64,000 nucleotides of DNA, from positions 992,001 to 1,056,000 of the forward strand of contig NZ_JACHMS010000001.1 in the NCBI RefSeq assembly GCF_014205055.1. Reading direction: 5' to 3'. This document shows, in pieces, positions 34,624-44,303 of this stretch. This DNA comes from Streptomyces luteogriseus (GTDB taxonomy: Bacteria > Actinomycetota > Actinomycetes > Streptomycetales > Streptomycetaceae). The notes under the pieces were generated by a model. That model did no database searches. It was not told where the DNA came from and saw only the letters and a list, made by a program, of their open reading frames with translations. The translations under genes and the position numbers were made by a program. Every line of letters starts with the position of its first letter. Positions within the stretch are counted from its first letter, which is position 1.

Positions 34624-35781
34624 TCAGCTCACGGTGACGGCCGGCTCCCCCGACCCCACGCCGTCCTGCTCCATCTGCTCGGCGATCTTCATCGCCTCTT
34701 CGATCAGCGTCTCGACGATCTTGGACTCGGGGACGGTCTTGATGACCTCGCCCTTGACGAAGATCTGCCCCTTGCCGTTGCCGGAGGCGACCCCCAGATC
34801 GGCCTCCCGTGCCTCGCCGGGCCCGTTGACCACACACCCCATGACGGCGACCCGCAGCGGCACCTCCATGCCGTCGAGCCCGGCCGTGACCTCCTCGGCC
34901 AGCTTGTAGACGTCGACCTGGGCGCGCCCGCAGGACGGGCACGACACGATCTCCAGCCGGCGCTCCTTGAGCCCGAGGGACTGGAGGATCTGGATGCCGA
35001 CCTTGACCTCCTCGGCCGGCGGCGCGGACAGCGACACCCGGATCGTGTCGCCGATGCCCCGCGACAGCAGCGCCCCGAACGCCACCGCCGACTTGATCGT
35101 GCCCTGGAAGGCGGGCCCGGCCTCCGTCACGCCCAGGTGCAACGGGTAGTCGCACTGCTCGGCCAGCTGGCTGTACGCCTCGATCATGACGACCGGGTCG
35201 TTGTGCTTGACGGAGATCTTGATGTCCCGGAAGCCGTGCTCCTCGAACAGGGAGGCCTCCCACAGCGCGCTCTCCACGAGCGCCTCCGGGGTGGCCCTGC
35301 CGTACTTCTGGAGCAGGCGCCGGTCCAGCGACCCGGCGTTGACGCCGATGCGGATCGGCGTGCCGTGGTCCTTCGCCGCCTGGGCGATCTCCTTGATCCG
35401 GTCGTCGAACTGCTTGATGTTGCCCGGGTTGACGCGGACCGCGGCGCAGCCCGCCTCGATGGCCGCGAACACGTACTTCGGCTGGAAGTGGATGTCCGCG
35501 ATCACCGGGATCTGCGACTTGCGCGCGATGGTCGCCAGCGCGTCCGCGTCGTCCTGCGTGGGGCAGGCGACCCGGACGATCTGGCAGCCGGACGCGGTCA
35601 GCTCGGCGATCTGCTGCAGGGTGGCGCCGATGTCCGACGTACGGGTCGTCGTCATCGACTGCACCGACACCAGGGCCCCTCCCCCGACCGCCACCGGACC
35701 GACCTGGATCCGGCGCGAGACGCGCCGCTCGGCGATCGGCCGGAGCGGCACCTCGGGGACGCCCAGCTCAATGGCGGTCAT
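34624..35781 (-). CDS. ispG: 4-hydroxy-3-methylbut-2-enyl-diphosphate synthase
   Basis: 385 aa from the ATG at 35781. [19 protein letters not shown] and [30 protein letters not shown] are characteristic; the [4Fe-4S] cluster ligands are CPSCGR and [11 protein letters not shown]. It converts MEcPP to HMBPP in the MEP pathway. Only four bases separate its ATG from the hpnH stop. Together with dxs it gives this operon two MEP enzymes. Confidence 0.96.
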   Translation of the reverse strand: MTAIELGVPEVPLRPIAERRVSRRIQVGPVAVGGGALVSVQSMTTTRTSDIGATLQQIAELTASGCQIVRVACPTQDDADALATIARKSQIPVIADIHFQPKYVFAAIEAGCAAVRVNPGNIKQFDDRIKEIAQAAKDHGTPIRIGVNAGSLDRRLLQKYGRATPEALVESALWEASLFEEHGFRDIKISVKHNDPVVMIEAYSQLAEQCDYPLHLGVTEAGPAFQGTIKSAVAFGALLSRGIGDTIRVSLSAPPAEEVKVGIQILQSLGLKERRLEIVSCPSCGRAQVDVYKLAEEVTAGLDGMEVPLRVAVMGCVVNGPGEAREADLGVASGNGKGQIFVKGEVIKTVPESKIVETLIEEAMKIAEQMEQDGVGSGEPAVTVS

Positions 35782-35785
35782 GGCC

Positions 35786-36808
35786 TCACTCCCGGTTCCC
35801 GGAGACCGTCTCACGCATGGCGCGCAGAGATTCCTTGAGCGATCCCATGGTGGCGAGGACGGCGGTGGGCTCGTAGCCGCAGTGCGCCATGCAGTTGGCG
35901 CAGCGCGGGTCCTTGCCGCGGCCGTACTTGTCCCAGTCGGTGTCCTCGACCAGCTCCCGGTACGTCGGCACGTATCCGTCGCTCATCAGGTAGCAGGGGC
36001 GCTGCCAGCCGAAGAGCGAGTAGTTCGGGATCGCCCACGCCGTGCACGGGAAGTCGACCTTGCCCTCCAGGAAGTCCAGGAAGAGCGGGGAGTGGTTGAG
36101 CCGCCAGCGCCGCCGGTTGCCGCCGGAGAAGGCCTTCTTGAACAGCTCGCGGGTCTGCTCCACGCCGAGGAAGTGCTCCTGGTCGGGGGCCTTCTCGTAG
36201 GCGTAGGCGGGCGAGATCATCATCTCGTCGACCTGGAGGTCGTCGTTGAGGAAGTTCAGCACCTCGATGATGGTCTGGGGGGTGTCGGTGTTGAAGAAGG
36301 TCGAGTTGGTGGTGACCCGGAAGCCGCGCCGCTTGGCCTCCTTGATCGCCTCCACGGCCTCGTCGAACACGCCCTCCTTGGCGACCGACTCGTCGTGCCG
36401 CTCGCGCAGGCCATCGATGTGCACCGCGAAGGCGAAGTAGGGCGACGGCGTGAACTTGTCCATCTTCTTGCGCAGCAGCATCGCGTTGGTGCAGAGGAAG
36501 ACGTACTTGCGCTTGGCCACCAGCTGGCGGACGATCTCGTCGATCTGCGGGTGCATCAGGGGCTCGCCGCCGGCGATGGACACCATCGGGGCGCCGGACT
36601 CCACGACCGCCCCCACGGCCTGGGCGACCGGCATCCGCTGCTTGAGCACCCCGGCCGGATGCTGGATCTTGCCGCACCCCTCGCACTTGAGGTTGCAGGC
36701 GAACAGCGGCTCCAGCTCGACGATCAGCGGGAACTTGTCCCGTCGGCGGATCTTCTGTTCAGCCAAGTACGTAGCGACCTTGATGGACTGTCGGAGCGGC
36801 ATGGCCAT
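35786..36808 (-). CDS. hpnH: Adenosyl-hopane transferase HpnH (radical SAM)
   Basis: 340 aa from the ATG at 36808, with a strong AGGAGGTGA upstream. Radical-SAM motif [10 protein letters not shown] (CxxxCxxC), the GGEP motif in [11 protein letters not shown], and a C-terminal cysteine group RCANCMAHC that could bind a further cluster. HpnH adds 5'-deoxyadenosyl to diploptene, giving adenosylhopane, the first step of side-chain extension to C35 hopanoids. Confidence 0.95.
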   Translation of the reverse strand: MAMPLRQSIKVATYLAEQKIRRRDKFPLIVELEPLFACNLKCEGCGKIQHPAGVLKQRMPVAQAVGAVVESGAPMVSIAGGEPLMHPQIDEIVRQLVAKRKYVFLCTNAMLLRKKMDKFTPSPYFAFAVHIDGLRERHDESVAKEGVFDEAVEAIKEAKRRGFRVTTNSTFFNTDTPQTIIEVLNFLNDDLQVDEMMISPAYAYEKAPDQEHFLGVEQTRELFKKAFSGGNRRRWRLNHSPLFLDFLEGKVDFPCTAWAIPNYSLFGWQRPCYLMSDGYVPTYRELVEDTDWDKYGRGKDPRCANCMAHCGYEPTAVLATMGSLKESLRAMRETVSGNRE

Positions 36809-36813
36809 CTGGC

Positions 36814-37455
36814 TCACCTCCTGGGGAGCAGCAAGGAACGGTGCCATTCGAAGAAAGCGGGAAGTACGGAACGAAGAACACGGAAAGCTGATATTCCACC
36901 GCGCACCGTGCCGATCCGGACGAGTTCATGTTCAGGAGCGTCCACGACCACCCGGACGGCCGCAACCGGGCGCTCGCCCGCCCGTACGGCGCTCAGGAGC
37001 GTGACGGCGGACTCCATGTCGACCGCGATCGCGCCGGTCGCGCGCAGAGCGGACCGTTCCGAGCCCCGCACGACGTGGTCGGAGCAGGTCAGCGGCCCGG
37101 TGTGCACCGTGCGCCCGGGCAGCGCCCGGGCCAGCTCCTTGACCAGCAGCTCGGTCCCCACGCAGGGGGTCGTGCCGCGCGGGTCGCGGGTCTCCTCGGC
37201 GACGACGAGATCACCGGGGTGCATGCCCGGCGCGAGGCCGGCGCAGAAGCCGGTGGCCAGGACGGCGGCGTCACACAGGGCCGGGTCGGCCAGCATGCGG
37301 GTGACGGCCCGCTCGGCGGCGGCCGGACCCATGCCCGTCCGCAGCACCGTGACCGGCCCGCCGGCCCCGCTCCGGCCGCCCGCGCGCAGGGCGAACTGCT
37401 CGATGCCGAGCGCGCAGGCGATCAGCAGCGGGGCCGGGGCGGGCTGTGCGCTCAT
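36814..37455 (-). CDS. hpnG: Adenosylhopane nucleosidase HpnG (phosphorylase superfamily)
   Basis: 213 aa. PNP_UDP_1-type features: LLIACALGIEQFALR, LATGFCAGLAPGMHPGDLVVAEE and AIAVDMES (substrate-binding Glu). It removes adenine from adenosylhopane to give ribosylhopane. The ATG overlaps the shc stop (ATGA), and its own stop lies five bases before hpnH, so Shc, HpnG and HpnH are made together. Confidence 0.92.
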   Translation of the reverse strand: MSAQPAPAPLLIACALGIEQFALRAGGRSGAGGPVTVLRTGMGPAAAERAVTRMLADPALCDAAVLATGFCAGLAPGMHPGDLVVAEETRDPRGTTPCVGTELLVKELARALPGRTVHTGPLTCSDHVVRGSERSALRATGAIAVDMESAVTLLSAVRAGERPVAAVRVVVDAPEHELVRIGTVRGGISAFRVLRSVLPAFFEWHRSLLLPRR

Positions 37456-39539
37456 CTGCTCCCCTTGGCCTCGGTGAGCGGACTGCCGGTCCCGCTCCCC
37501 CGGAGCTGCTCGGTTTTCCCGGCCACCCGGCGCTCCTCGGCGCTCCCGGTTCCCCGCGGCATGTCGGTGAAGGGTTCGCCGTGCAGGTAGCGGCCGAGCG
37601 CGGTGAGCGGGAACACCTGCCGGTAGAGGTGGTAGTTGATCGAGAAGTCCCACGGGAAGCCCGTCCCCGTGAAGTACGGCTCGTCCCAGGAGCCGTCCGC
37701 CCGCTGGGTCGCGGCGAGCCACTCGATGCCGCGTTCGACGGCCTTGGAGTCCCGCTCCCCCGCCGCGAGCAGGGCCATCAGCGCCCACGCCGTCTGCGAG
37801 GCGGTCGAGGCGCCGCGGCCGCTCCATTCCCTGACGTGCTGGTAGGAGCGCAGGTCCTCGCCCCAGCCGCCGTCGTCGTTCTGGACCGACTCCAGCCAGG
37901 CCACGGCCCGCCGGATCGCCGGGTGCGCGGCGGGGATGCCGGCGGCGGTCAGGGCGGGCACGACGGACCCGGTGCCGTAGATGTAGTTGACGCCCCAGCG
38001 CCCGAACCACGAGCCGTCCGGCTCCTGCTCGGCCAGCAGCCACTCGATGCCGCGGCGGGTGCGCGGGTCGTGGGCGAGTCCCTCCACGGCGAGCATCTCG
38101 ACGACGTGCGCGGTGACGTCGGCGGAGGGCGGGTCGATGACCTCGCCGAAGTCGCAGAACGGCAGCCGGTTGGGGAAGGGGCTGGTGTTGTCCACGTCGA
38201 AGGCGGCCCAGGCGCCGTTTTTCGACTGCATGCCGAGCGTCCAGCGCATGCCGCGCGCGGCGGCCCGGTCGAGCCGCTCCGGGTCGGGGTGGGCGATCCG
38301 GCGCAGCGCGAGGATCACCTCGGCGGTGTCGTCGATGTCGGGGTAGTTGTCGTTGTGGAACTCGAACGCCCAGCCCCCGGGCGGCAGTCCGGGCCGCTTC
38401 ACGGACCAGTCGCCGGGCCGGACGATCTCCTCGCCCAGCATCCAGTCGGCCGCCTTCACCAACTGCGGGTGATCGGCGGGCAGTCCGGCGTCGGCGAGGG
38501 CGATAGCGGCCAGGCAGGTGTCCCACACCGGCGACTGGCAGGCCTCGATCATCCGGGCCCCGTCCTCGCGCCACACGGCGAACCGGTCCAGGGACGCCAG
38601 CCCCTCACGCATCACGGGGTGTTCGAGGTCGTAGCCGAGCAGGTGCAGGGCGATGATCGAGTACACGGCGGGGGGCTGGATGCCGCCCCAGCAGCCGTCG
38701 TTCTCCTGCCGCTCGATGATCCAGCGGGCGGCGCTGTTCATGGCCGCTCTGCGCAGTCTGCGCGGGGCGACCTTCCGCAGGGCGTGCAGGCCCTTGTCCA
38801 TCCGCTGGAACGCGCCGTCCCAACTGAACGGCCGAGCCAGAGGCTTCGGCGGGTTGGGAAGGTCCGGGTCGGTGTGCAGCTCGTCGAGCGGGAAGGGCGC
38901 GGGGCGTACCGGCCGCTTCGCGGAGACGATCGTCAGCGGGACGATGGTCTGCCGCGCCCAGCAGCCGAAGTCGTAGATGTTGAGCGGCACCCACTTCGGG
39001 AAGAAGACGAGCTCCGGCGGGAGTTCGGGCAGGTCCTCCCACTTCCACCAGCCGAACAGGGCCAGCCAGATCCGGGTGAAGACCCGGGCGGCGGCGATGC
39101 CGCCCTGCGCGCGGATCCATGCGGAGGCCTTGGCCATGTGCGGGGCGTCGGGGGCGTCACCGGCCAGGCGGAGGGCCACGTACGCCTCGATCGTGGCGGA
39201 CAGTTCGCTCGGTCCGCCGTAGAACGTGGCCCAGGTGCCGTCCTCGCCCTGCTCACCGCGGATGAAGAGGGCGGCTGCCTGTGTGGTCTTCTCGTCGCGG
39301 ATACCGAGGAACTGACGGAGCAGCAGATCCTCGGCGTCCATCGTGACGTTGGTCTCGAGGTCGCCCTTCCACCAGCCCTCGGCGTCCTGGAGGGAGAGCA
39401 GGAAGTCGGTGGCACGCCGGGCGGCGTGTGCGGCGGCTTCCGGTACCCCGGCCGCCCCGGGGGTGTGCGTGTCGGTGTCGCTGGCCGCGGCGGCGCGGGG
39501 TGGCAGGGCCCCGGTGCTTCCGTCGGTCGTCGCTGTCAT
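37452..39539 (-). CDS. shc: Squalene-hopene cyclase
   Basis: 695 aa from the ATG at 39539 (an upstream ATG at 39617 would add 26 residues). The catalytic DxDD motif is in YPDIDDTAEV, and many QW repeats are visible (for example QDAEGWWKGD, QENDGCWGG, QNDDGGWGED, QRADGSWDE). It cyclises squalene to hopene/diplopterol at the membrane. Central gene of the hopanoid operon; 122 bases separate it from the polyprenyl synthase gene, the longest gap inside the operon. Confidence 0.97.
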   Translation of the reverse strand: MTATTDGSTGALPPRAAAASDTDTHTPGAAGVPEAAAHAARRATDFLLSLQDAEGWWKGDLETNVTMDAEDLLLRQFLGIRDEKTTQAAALFIRGEQGEDGTWATFYGGPSELSATIEAYVALRLAGDAPDAPHMAKASAWIRAQGGIAAARVFTRIWLALFGWWKWEDLPELPPELVFFPKWVPLNIYDFGCWARQTIVPLTIVSAKRPVRPAPFPLDELHTDPDLPNPPKPLARPFSWDGAFQRMDKGLHALRKVAPRRLRRAAMNSAARWIIERQENDGCWGGIQPPAVYSIIALHLLGYDLEHPVMREGLASLDRFAVWREDGARMIEACQSPVWDTCLAAIALADAGLPADHPQLVKAADWMLGEEIVRPGDWSVKRPGLPPGGWAFEFHNDNYPDIDDTAEVILALRRIAHPDPERLDRAAARGMRWTLGMQSKNGAWAAFDVDNTSPFPNRLPFCDFGEVIDPPSADVTAHVVEMLAVEGLAHDPRTRRGIEWLLAEQEPDGSWFGRWGVNYIYGTGSVVPALTAAGIPAAHPAIRRAVAWLESVQNDDGGWGEDLRSYQHVREWSGRGASTASQTAWALMALLAAGERDSKAVERGIEWLAATQRADGSWDEPYFTGTGFPWDFSINYHLYRQVFPLTALGRYLHGEPFTDMPRGTGSAEERRVAGKTEQLRGSGTGSPLTEAKGSR

Positions 39540-39661
39540 GGCTTCCCCTTCGTGCAGTGGTGCAAGGTGTGCAGCTGCTGTGGGTCCGCCGTCGGCCGGT
39601 GCTCCGTGATGACTCACGGCACCGGCCGGCGACTACGCGAGGGTTATTCGGCCGATAGTGA

Positions 39662-40798
39662 TCATCTCTTTCGTACGACGACGAAGTCCGCGAGGGCCGT
39701 GAACTGTGCCCGCACCCGTTCGGGCATGTCGACGGCGTCGAGGGCTTCGATGGCGATGGTGTGCTGGCGGCGTGCCTCGTCGGCGGTCCATTCGCGACCG
39801 CCGGCCTCCTCGATGAGGGCGGCGCGGGCCGCGAACTCCTCCTCGGAGAAGTTCTCGACGTCGCTGCTCTTGGCATCGGCGGCAAGGATCTCGCCGAGCC
39901 GCTCGGAGGCCGGGCCGCCCGCCGCGAGGGCGGCCACGACCGGCAGGGACTTCTTGCGCTGGCGCAGGTCGCTCCAGGTCTGCTTGCCGGTGGAGACCGG
40001 GTCGCCCCAGATGCCGAGCAGGTCGTCGACGGCCTGGAAGGCGAGGCCCAGGTGGTAGCCGTACTTCTCGAGGGTGTCGGCGGTGCGGTCGTCGGCGCCG
40101 CCGAGGACCGCACCGATGGAGCTGGCGCAGGCGAGCAGGGCGCCGGTCTTGTTGCCCTCCATCTCCAGGCATTCCTCGACGCTGACGCGGTCGCGGTGTT
40201 CGTAGGAGATGTCCTGGGCCTGGCCGTCGATCAGGGCGCGGGTGGCGGTGGTCAGGCGGCGGGTGGCGCGGCCCGCCTCGACGGTGCCGAGTTCGAGGAG
40301 CACCTCGTTGGCGAGGGCGAACAGGGCGTCGCCGACCAGGATGGCCTGGGCGGGTCCGTGCACCTTCCAGACCGTGTCGCGGTGACGGCGCTGCTCGTCG
40401 CCGTCCATGAGGTCGTCGTGGAGGAGGGAGAAGTTGTGGACGAGCTCCACGGCGACGGCGCCGGGGATGCCGGTCTCGGGGACAGCCGACATGACCTCGG
40501 CGGACAGCACCGCGAGGGCGGGGCGCACAGCCTTGCCGCCGTCACCCTCCGCGGGCCTGCCCTGGGCGTCGATCCAGCCGAAGTGGTAGGCGGCAACAGT
40601 GTCCATGGGAGGTGCCAGGCGGTCGACGGCCGCCCGCAGTACCGGTGTGGCCAGGGTCCGGCCGCGCTCCAGCAGCGCGGTCACGTCCACCGCCTCGGCA
40701 GTCTTCGAGGCCGGGGGCACAGTGGGCACAGTCTCTCCTCTTGTCGCGGTACCGGGGGTGCGGGGGCCGCCTGCCGCGCCGGCCTGGGCCGGCATCAT
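39662..40798 (-). CDS. Polyprenyl diphosphate synthase (FPP-type, hopanoid operon)
   Basis: 378 aa. First Asp-rich motif LLHDDLMDGDE, second FQAVDDLLGIWGD; LVGDALFALANEVL and RKKSLPVVAAL are typical of trans-prenyltransferases. It should make farnesyl diphosphate for HpnD/HpnC. The ATG at 40798 overlaps the hpnE stop (ATGA) and has GAGGAGG four bases away; a GTG at 40729 with its own GAGGAGA is an equally good start (355 aa), so two N-termini are possible. Confidence 0.92.
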   Translation of the reverse strand: MMPAQAGAAGGPRTPGTATRGETVPTVPPASKTAEAVDVTALLERGRTLATPVLRAAVDRLAPPMDTVAAYHFGWIDAQGRPAEGDGGKAVRPALAVLSAEVMSAVPETGIPGAVAVELVHNFSLLHDDLMDGDEQRRHRDTVWKVHGPAQAILVGDALFALANEVLLELGTVEAGRATRRLTTATRALIDGQAQDISYEHRDRVSVEECLEMEGNKTGALLACASSIGAVLGGADDRTADTLEKYGYHLGLAFQAVDDLLGIWGDPVSTGKQTWSDLRQRKKSLPVVAALAAGGPASERLGEILAADAKSSDVENFSEEEFAARAALIEEAGGREWTADEARRQHTIAIEALDAVDMPERVRAQFTALADFVVVRKR

Positions 40799-42207
40799 GC
40801 CGCCTCCTCGAAGTCGAAGAGGGCGTGCGGACGGGGCCGGCCCAGGGCGCCCAGCACGGCGTCCGCCGCGCTCACACCACTGCGGACCGCACTCTCCATG
40901 GTCGCGGGCCACCCGGTGGCGGTCCACGCTCCGGCCAGGTAGAGGCCGGATGCCTTGGTGCGGGCGCCGGGCCTGAGGCGCCCGACGCCGGGGGCGGGAG
41001 CGAACGTCGCGGTGCGCTCCCGGGTGACGAAGAAGTCCCTCACCGCGGCGCCGCGGGTCAGCGGCAGCAGCCGTTCCAGCTCGGGCAGGTACCGTTCGCG
41101 CAGCACGGCCACGGGCTCGTCGATCTCGTCCTGGGCGACCGACTGCGACAGAGCGAGGTACTGGCCCTCGCGCAGCCCGGACGCGTCGGTCCGGTCGAAG
41201 ACCCACTGCACGGGGCTGCCCAGGGCGGCGAAGAACGGCCGGCCCAGGACCGTGCGGTCGTACACCACATGGACGTTGAGGATCGGCGCGGTGCCGATCT
41301 CCAGGAGCCGCTCGGGCGCGTCGAGGGCGCCCGCCGGCAGCAGGTCGTGCGCCTCGCGCTGCGGTACGGCGAGGACCACCGCGTCGGCCTCCAGCGTCTC
41401 GCCGGGGACCTGGACGGTCCACTGTCCGGCCGCGGCCGCTGAAACGGAGGTGACGCGGGTGCGGACCTCGGTGCGGACGCCCGCGGAGTCGAGGGCCTTG
41501 CGGGCCAGCCCGTCGTGCAGGTCGCCCAGCGGGACCCGCGCCCAGCCGATGTCCGCCGCGCCCGGGTCGGACAGCAGACCGGTCTTGAAGACCATCGCGG
41601 CGAGTGCCAGGGAGGCGTCGGAGGCGACCGCGTTGAGGGTGGCGATCCCGACCAGGTCCCACAGGGCCTCGACGGCGCGTGCCGACTGGCCGTGCGCGGC
41701 CAGCCAGCTTCCGAAGTCCTGGGTGTCCAGCGCCGGGTCGGCGAGGTCGAGTCCCTTGAGCGCGAGCGCGGCCCGGCCCACTCTGGCGCGGTCGGCGAGC
41801 GACAGGTGCGGGTAGGAGGCGAGGCTGCGCCCCAGGTGCAGCGGGACGGGCAGGGCGTCCCTGCGCAGCCGGCCGAGGCGCCGCCCCTCGGGCCGGGCGA
41901 GGTCCAGGACGGGTACGTCGAGCCGGTCCTGCAGCGGGGCCAGCGCCGCGCCCTCGATGCGGTCGAGGAACCAGCGGTAGGCGGTGCAGCAGCGCAGGTA
42001 GACGTGCTGGCCGTTGTCGACGGTGAGGTCGCCGCGCCGGAAGGAGAAGGCCAGACCACCCAGGCGCGGCCTGCCCTCCAGCAGGGTGACGCGCACCCCG
42101 GCGTCGGCGAGCGCGAGCGCGGTGGTGACACCGGCGAGCCCGCCGCCGACCACGACGACGTGCCGCGACGGTGCCGTCGGCCCCCCGGGCCGTGTGCCGT
42201 GGCTCAT
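40795..42207 (-). CDS. hpnE: Squalene-associated FAD-dependent desaturase HpnE
   Basis: 470 aa from the ATG at 42207 (GGAGGG upstream). FAD-binding dinucleotide fold HVVVVGGGLAGVTTALALADAGVRVTLLEGRPRLGG, and the C-terminal LYLAGAWTATGWPATMESAVRSG typical of the amine oxidase/phytoene desaturase superfamily. HpnE reduces hydroxysqualene, made by HpnD and HpnC, to squalene. Its ATG overlaps the stop of the 63-aa gene upstream. Confidence 0.93.
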   Translation of the reverse strand: MSHGTRPGGPTAPSRHVVVVGGGLAGVTTALALADAGVRVTLLEGRPRLGGLAFSFRRGDLTVDNGQHVYLRCCTAYRWFLDRIEGAALAPLQDRLDVPVLDLARPEGRRLGRLRRDALPVPLHLGRSLASYPHLSLADRARVGRAALALKGLDLADPALDTQDFGSWLAAHGQSARAVEALWDLVGIATLNAVASDASLALAAMVFKTGLLSDPGAADIGWARVPLGDLHDGLARKALDSAGVRTEVRTRVTSVSAAAAGQWTVQVPGETLEADAVVLAVPQREAHDLLPAGALDAPERLLEIGTAPILNVHVVYDRTVLGRPFFAALGSPVQWVFDRTDASGLREGQYLALSQSVAQDEIDEPVAVLRERYLPELERLLPLTRGAAVRDFFVTRERTATFAPAPGVGRLRPGARTKASGLYLAGAWTATGWPATMESAVRSGVSAADAVLGALGRPRPHALFDFEEAA

Positions 42208-42395
42208 CGCGCGCCCTCCCCCATGGCCGGAGCGTGCCGCTCGAACGGTGCACGACCGGCCGTCTCCGTCAGGGACGCGGCCCCGCGCCGGAGGGTTGCC
42301 CGCCGGTTGTCTCCGACGGCTCGGCCGAGAGGCGCGTCGCACCCGCGCCCGGCCTCCCGGGCCGCACCACCGACGGCTGACTCTGCGCTGTTCAC
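42204..42395 (-). CDS. 63-aa protein between hpnD and hpnE (DUF6380-like)
   Basis: A GTG at 42395 overlaps the hpnD stop (GTGA), and the TGA at 42206-42204 overlaps the hpnE ATG (ATGA). Perfect four-base coupling on both sides argues strongly that this short frame is translated. The product is Arg/Ala-rich, without transmembrane or signal features; the segment RRATLRRGAASLTETAGRAP recalls the DUF6380 small proteins seen at this position in other Streptomyces. It may only carry ribosomes across the gap, or be a small partner of HpnDE. Confidence 0.6.
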   Translation of the reverse strand: MNSAESAVGGAAREAGRGCDAPLGRAVGDNRRATLRRGAASLTETAGRAPFERHAPAMGEGAR

Positions 42396-43342
42396 GCACG
42401 CCTCCTGACGGTCCGCCGGGTCACGTGCCGGGCGTCGAGACCGGACAGGCCGCGCACGGCGACGTAGGCCTTCTCCCGTCCGGGCAGGGAGACCCGGCCG
42501 CGCAGCACGGCCTCCGGGTCGCGCTCGATACGGTCGAGGAGGCGTCGGTAGATGCCGGCCATGGCGGCGACACAGGCGCCGCTGCGCCGGTCGAGCATGG
42601 GGAGCAGGCGGTAGCCCTCGGCGAACAGAGCGCGGGCCCGTCGCACTTCGAAGTGCACGAGGCCCGCGAAGTCGGAGCCCTCCGGCGGCCGCGGCCCGCT
42701 GAAGCCGGTCGAGCAGCCGAACTTGGCGAGATCGTCGGCGGGGAGATAGGTCCGCCCGTCCACGGCGTCCTCGCGGACGTCTCTGAGGATGTTGGTGAGC
42801 TGGAGCGCGAGCCCGAGCGTGTCGGCGTACTCCGGGGCGCGGTCCGCGCCGCGCGCCCCCGGTTCCGTGCCGAACACGCCGAGCGAGAGACGCCCGATGG
42901 CGCCCGCCACGCAACGGCAGTAGACCTTCAGGTCGTCCCAGGTCTCGTAGGTCTCCCCGCGGACGTCCATGAGGACGCCGTCGATGAGCTCGTCCAGACC
43001 GCCGAGCGGGATCGGGAAGTGCCCGGCCGCGTGCGCGAGGGCGACGGCGACCGGGTCGGTGTCGTCCTCGTCGACCTCGTCCTCGCGGATCCGGGTGAGC
43101 AGCGTCCGGGTCTCCTCCAGCCGGGCCGTCTTGACGTCGTGGGCGAGCGCGCCGTCCCCGATGTCGTCGACCCGCCGCGAGAACGCGTACAGCGCCGACA
43201 TCGCGCGGCGCTGGGGCGTCGGCAGCAGCCGGATGCCGTAGGCGAAGTTGCGGGCCTGCCGTCCGGTGACGGCCTCGCAGTAGCTGTAGGCGGCGAGTAC
43301 CGGTGGGGACGCGTGTGGTTCCGACTCCACGGTCCGGATCAC
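42392..43342 (-). CDS. hpnD: Presqualene diphosphate synthase HpnD
   Basis: 316 aa, GTG at 43342 overlapping the hpnC stop (GTGA), with GAGGAGAGG upstream. Squalene/phytoene synthase family: first Asp-rich motif RRVDDIGDG, YETWDDLKVYCRCVAGAIG, and the second in LQLTNILRDVREDA. It condenses two farnesyl diphosphates to presqualene diphosphate. Confidence 0.94.
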   Translation of the reverse strand: MIRTVESEPHASPPVLAAYSYCEAVTGRQARNFAYGIRLLPTPQRRAMSALYAFSRRVDDIGDGALAHDVKTARLEETRTLLTRIREDEVDEDDTDPVAVALAHAAGHFPIPLGGLDELIDGVLMDVRGETYETWDDLKVYCRCVAGAIGRLSLGVFGTEPGARGADRAPEYADTLGLALQLTNILRDVREDAVDGRTYLPADDLAKFGCSTGFSGPRPPEGSDFAGLVHFEVRRARALFAEGYRLLPMLDRRSGACVAAMAGIYRRLLDRIERDPEAVLRGRVSLPGREKAYVAVRGLSGLDARHVTRRTVRRRA

Positions 43343-44241
43343 CCCTCTCCTCGCAGAGTCACGCCCACCTCACGCAGCAGCCGGAGCTTGCCGGGCTTGG
43401 GCGGGCCGGGAAGTACGTCGTATTCGGCGGCGGCGATCGCGTGGACCGCCGCCCTTCCCCCCGCCACGAACCCCGCGAGCAGCAGTTTCAGCCTGCCGTG
43501 GACGCTACCCACCAGGGGGGCGCCTTCATTCAGGAGGTCCCGGGCCCTTTGCGCTTCGTACGCAATCAGCGCACGGACCGACGCACCGGCGGATTTCGTG
43601 GCGAGATCAGCTTCCTGGACGTGGAAGCGTTTCATGTCGGTCGCGGGCAGGTAGACGCGGTCGCGGCCGAGGTCCTCGGCGACGTCCTGGAGGTGCTCGA
43701 CGATCTGGAGGGCCGTGCAGATCATGTCGGAACGGCGGATCCGCTCGGGCGTCGAGGTTCCGGTGACGGCGAGGACGAGGCGGCCGACGGGGTTGGCGGA
43801 GAGCTCGCAGTAGGCGAGCAGGTCGTCGTAGGTCTCGTAGCGGCTGACCAGCTGGTCCTGGCGGTTGGCGGCGATGAGGCCGAGGAACGGCTCGGGGGTC
43901 AGCGAGCGACGGCGCACGGTCGGCTGGAGGCGGCGCAGCAGGGGGTGGCGGGGGGTCGCGTCGAAGACGCGGCGCAGGTCGGCCTCGAAGGCGTCCAGCA
44001 GGACCAGCCGGTCCTCCGCCTCCCGCGGGGACACACCGAGCAGGCGGGCGTCGGCGCCGCCGGGGGCCAGATCGCCGTCGCCGATGTCGTCGACCAGACG
44101 GGCGAAGCCGTAGACGGCCATGAGGTCGGTGCGCCAGGCCCGGGGCAGGAAGAAGGGGGCCACCGGGAAGTTCTCGCCGGCGGCCTTGTCGAGCGTGCCG
44201 CGCTCCGGATCGAGGGCGCGCGCCGTGCCGGTTCCCGTCAC
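43339..44241 (-). CDS. hpnC: Hydroxysqualene synthase HpnC
   Basis: 300 aa, GTG at 44241. Squalene synthase fold: FARLVDDIGDGD, YETYDDLLAYCELSANPVGRLVL, and LQIVEHLQDVAEDLGRDRVYLPA. It converts presqualene diphosphate to hydroxysqualene for HpnE. First structural gene of the hopanoid operon. There is no clear ribosome site before its GTG; instead a 21-codon frame upstream ends with a TGA overlapping it (GTGA). Confidence 0.92.
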   Translation of the reverse strand: MTGTGTARALDPERGTLDKAAGENFPVAPFFLPRAWRTDLMAVYGFARLVDDIGDGDLAPGGADARLLGVSPREAEDRLVLLDAFEADLRRVFDATPRHPLLRRLQPTVRRRSLTPEPFLGLIAANRQDQLVSRYETYDDLLAYCELSANPVGRLVLAVTGTSTPERIRRSDMICTALQIVEHLQDVAEDLGRDRVYLPATDMKRFHVQEADLATKSAGASVRALIAYEAQRARDLLNEGAPLVGSVHGRLKLLLAGFVAGGRAAVHAIAAAEYDVLPGPPKPGKLRLLREVGVTLRGEG

Positions 44242-44303
44242 CGCCGGCTGCCCGGCGCGGGGACGGCACGTGCTGCGTGGAGCTGGGGAGTTTCCGTAGC
44301 CAT
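44238..44303 (-). CDS. 21-codon upstream reading frame coupled to hpnC
   Basis: ATG at 44303, ends CGGCGGTGA overlapping the hpnC GTG by four bases. A GGGAG lies 11 bases before the ATG. The predicted peptide starts MATETPQLHAARAV. It could be a leader peptide that brings ribosomes to hpnC, which has no ribosome site of its own, or the true hpnC N-terminus separated by a frameshift. Speculative. Confidence 0.35.
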   Translation of the reverse strand: MATETPQLHAARAVPAPGSRR

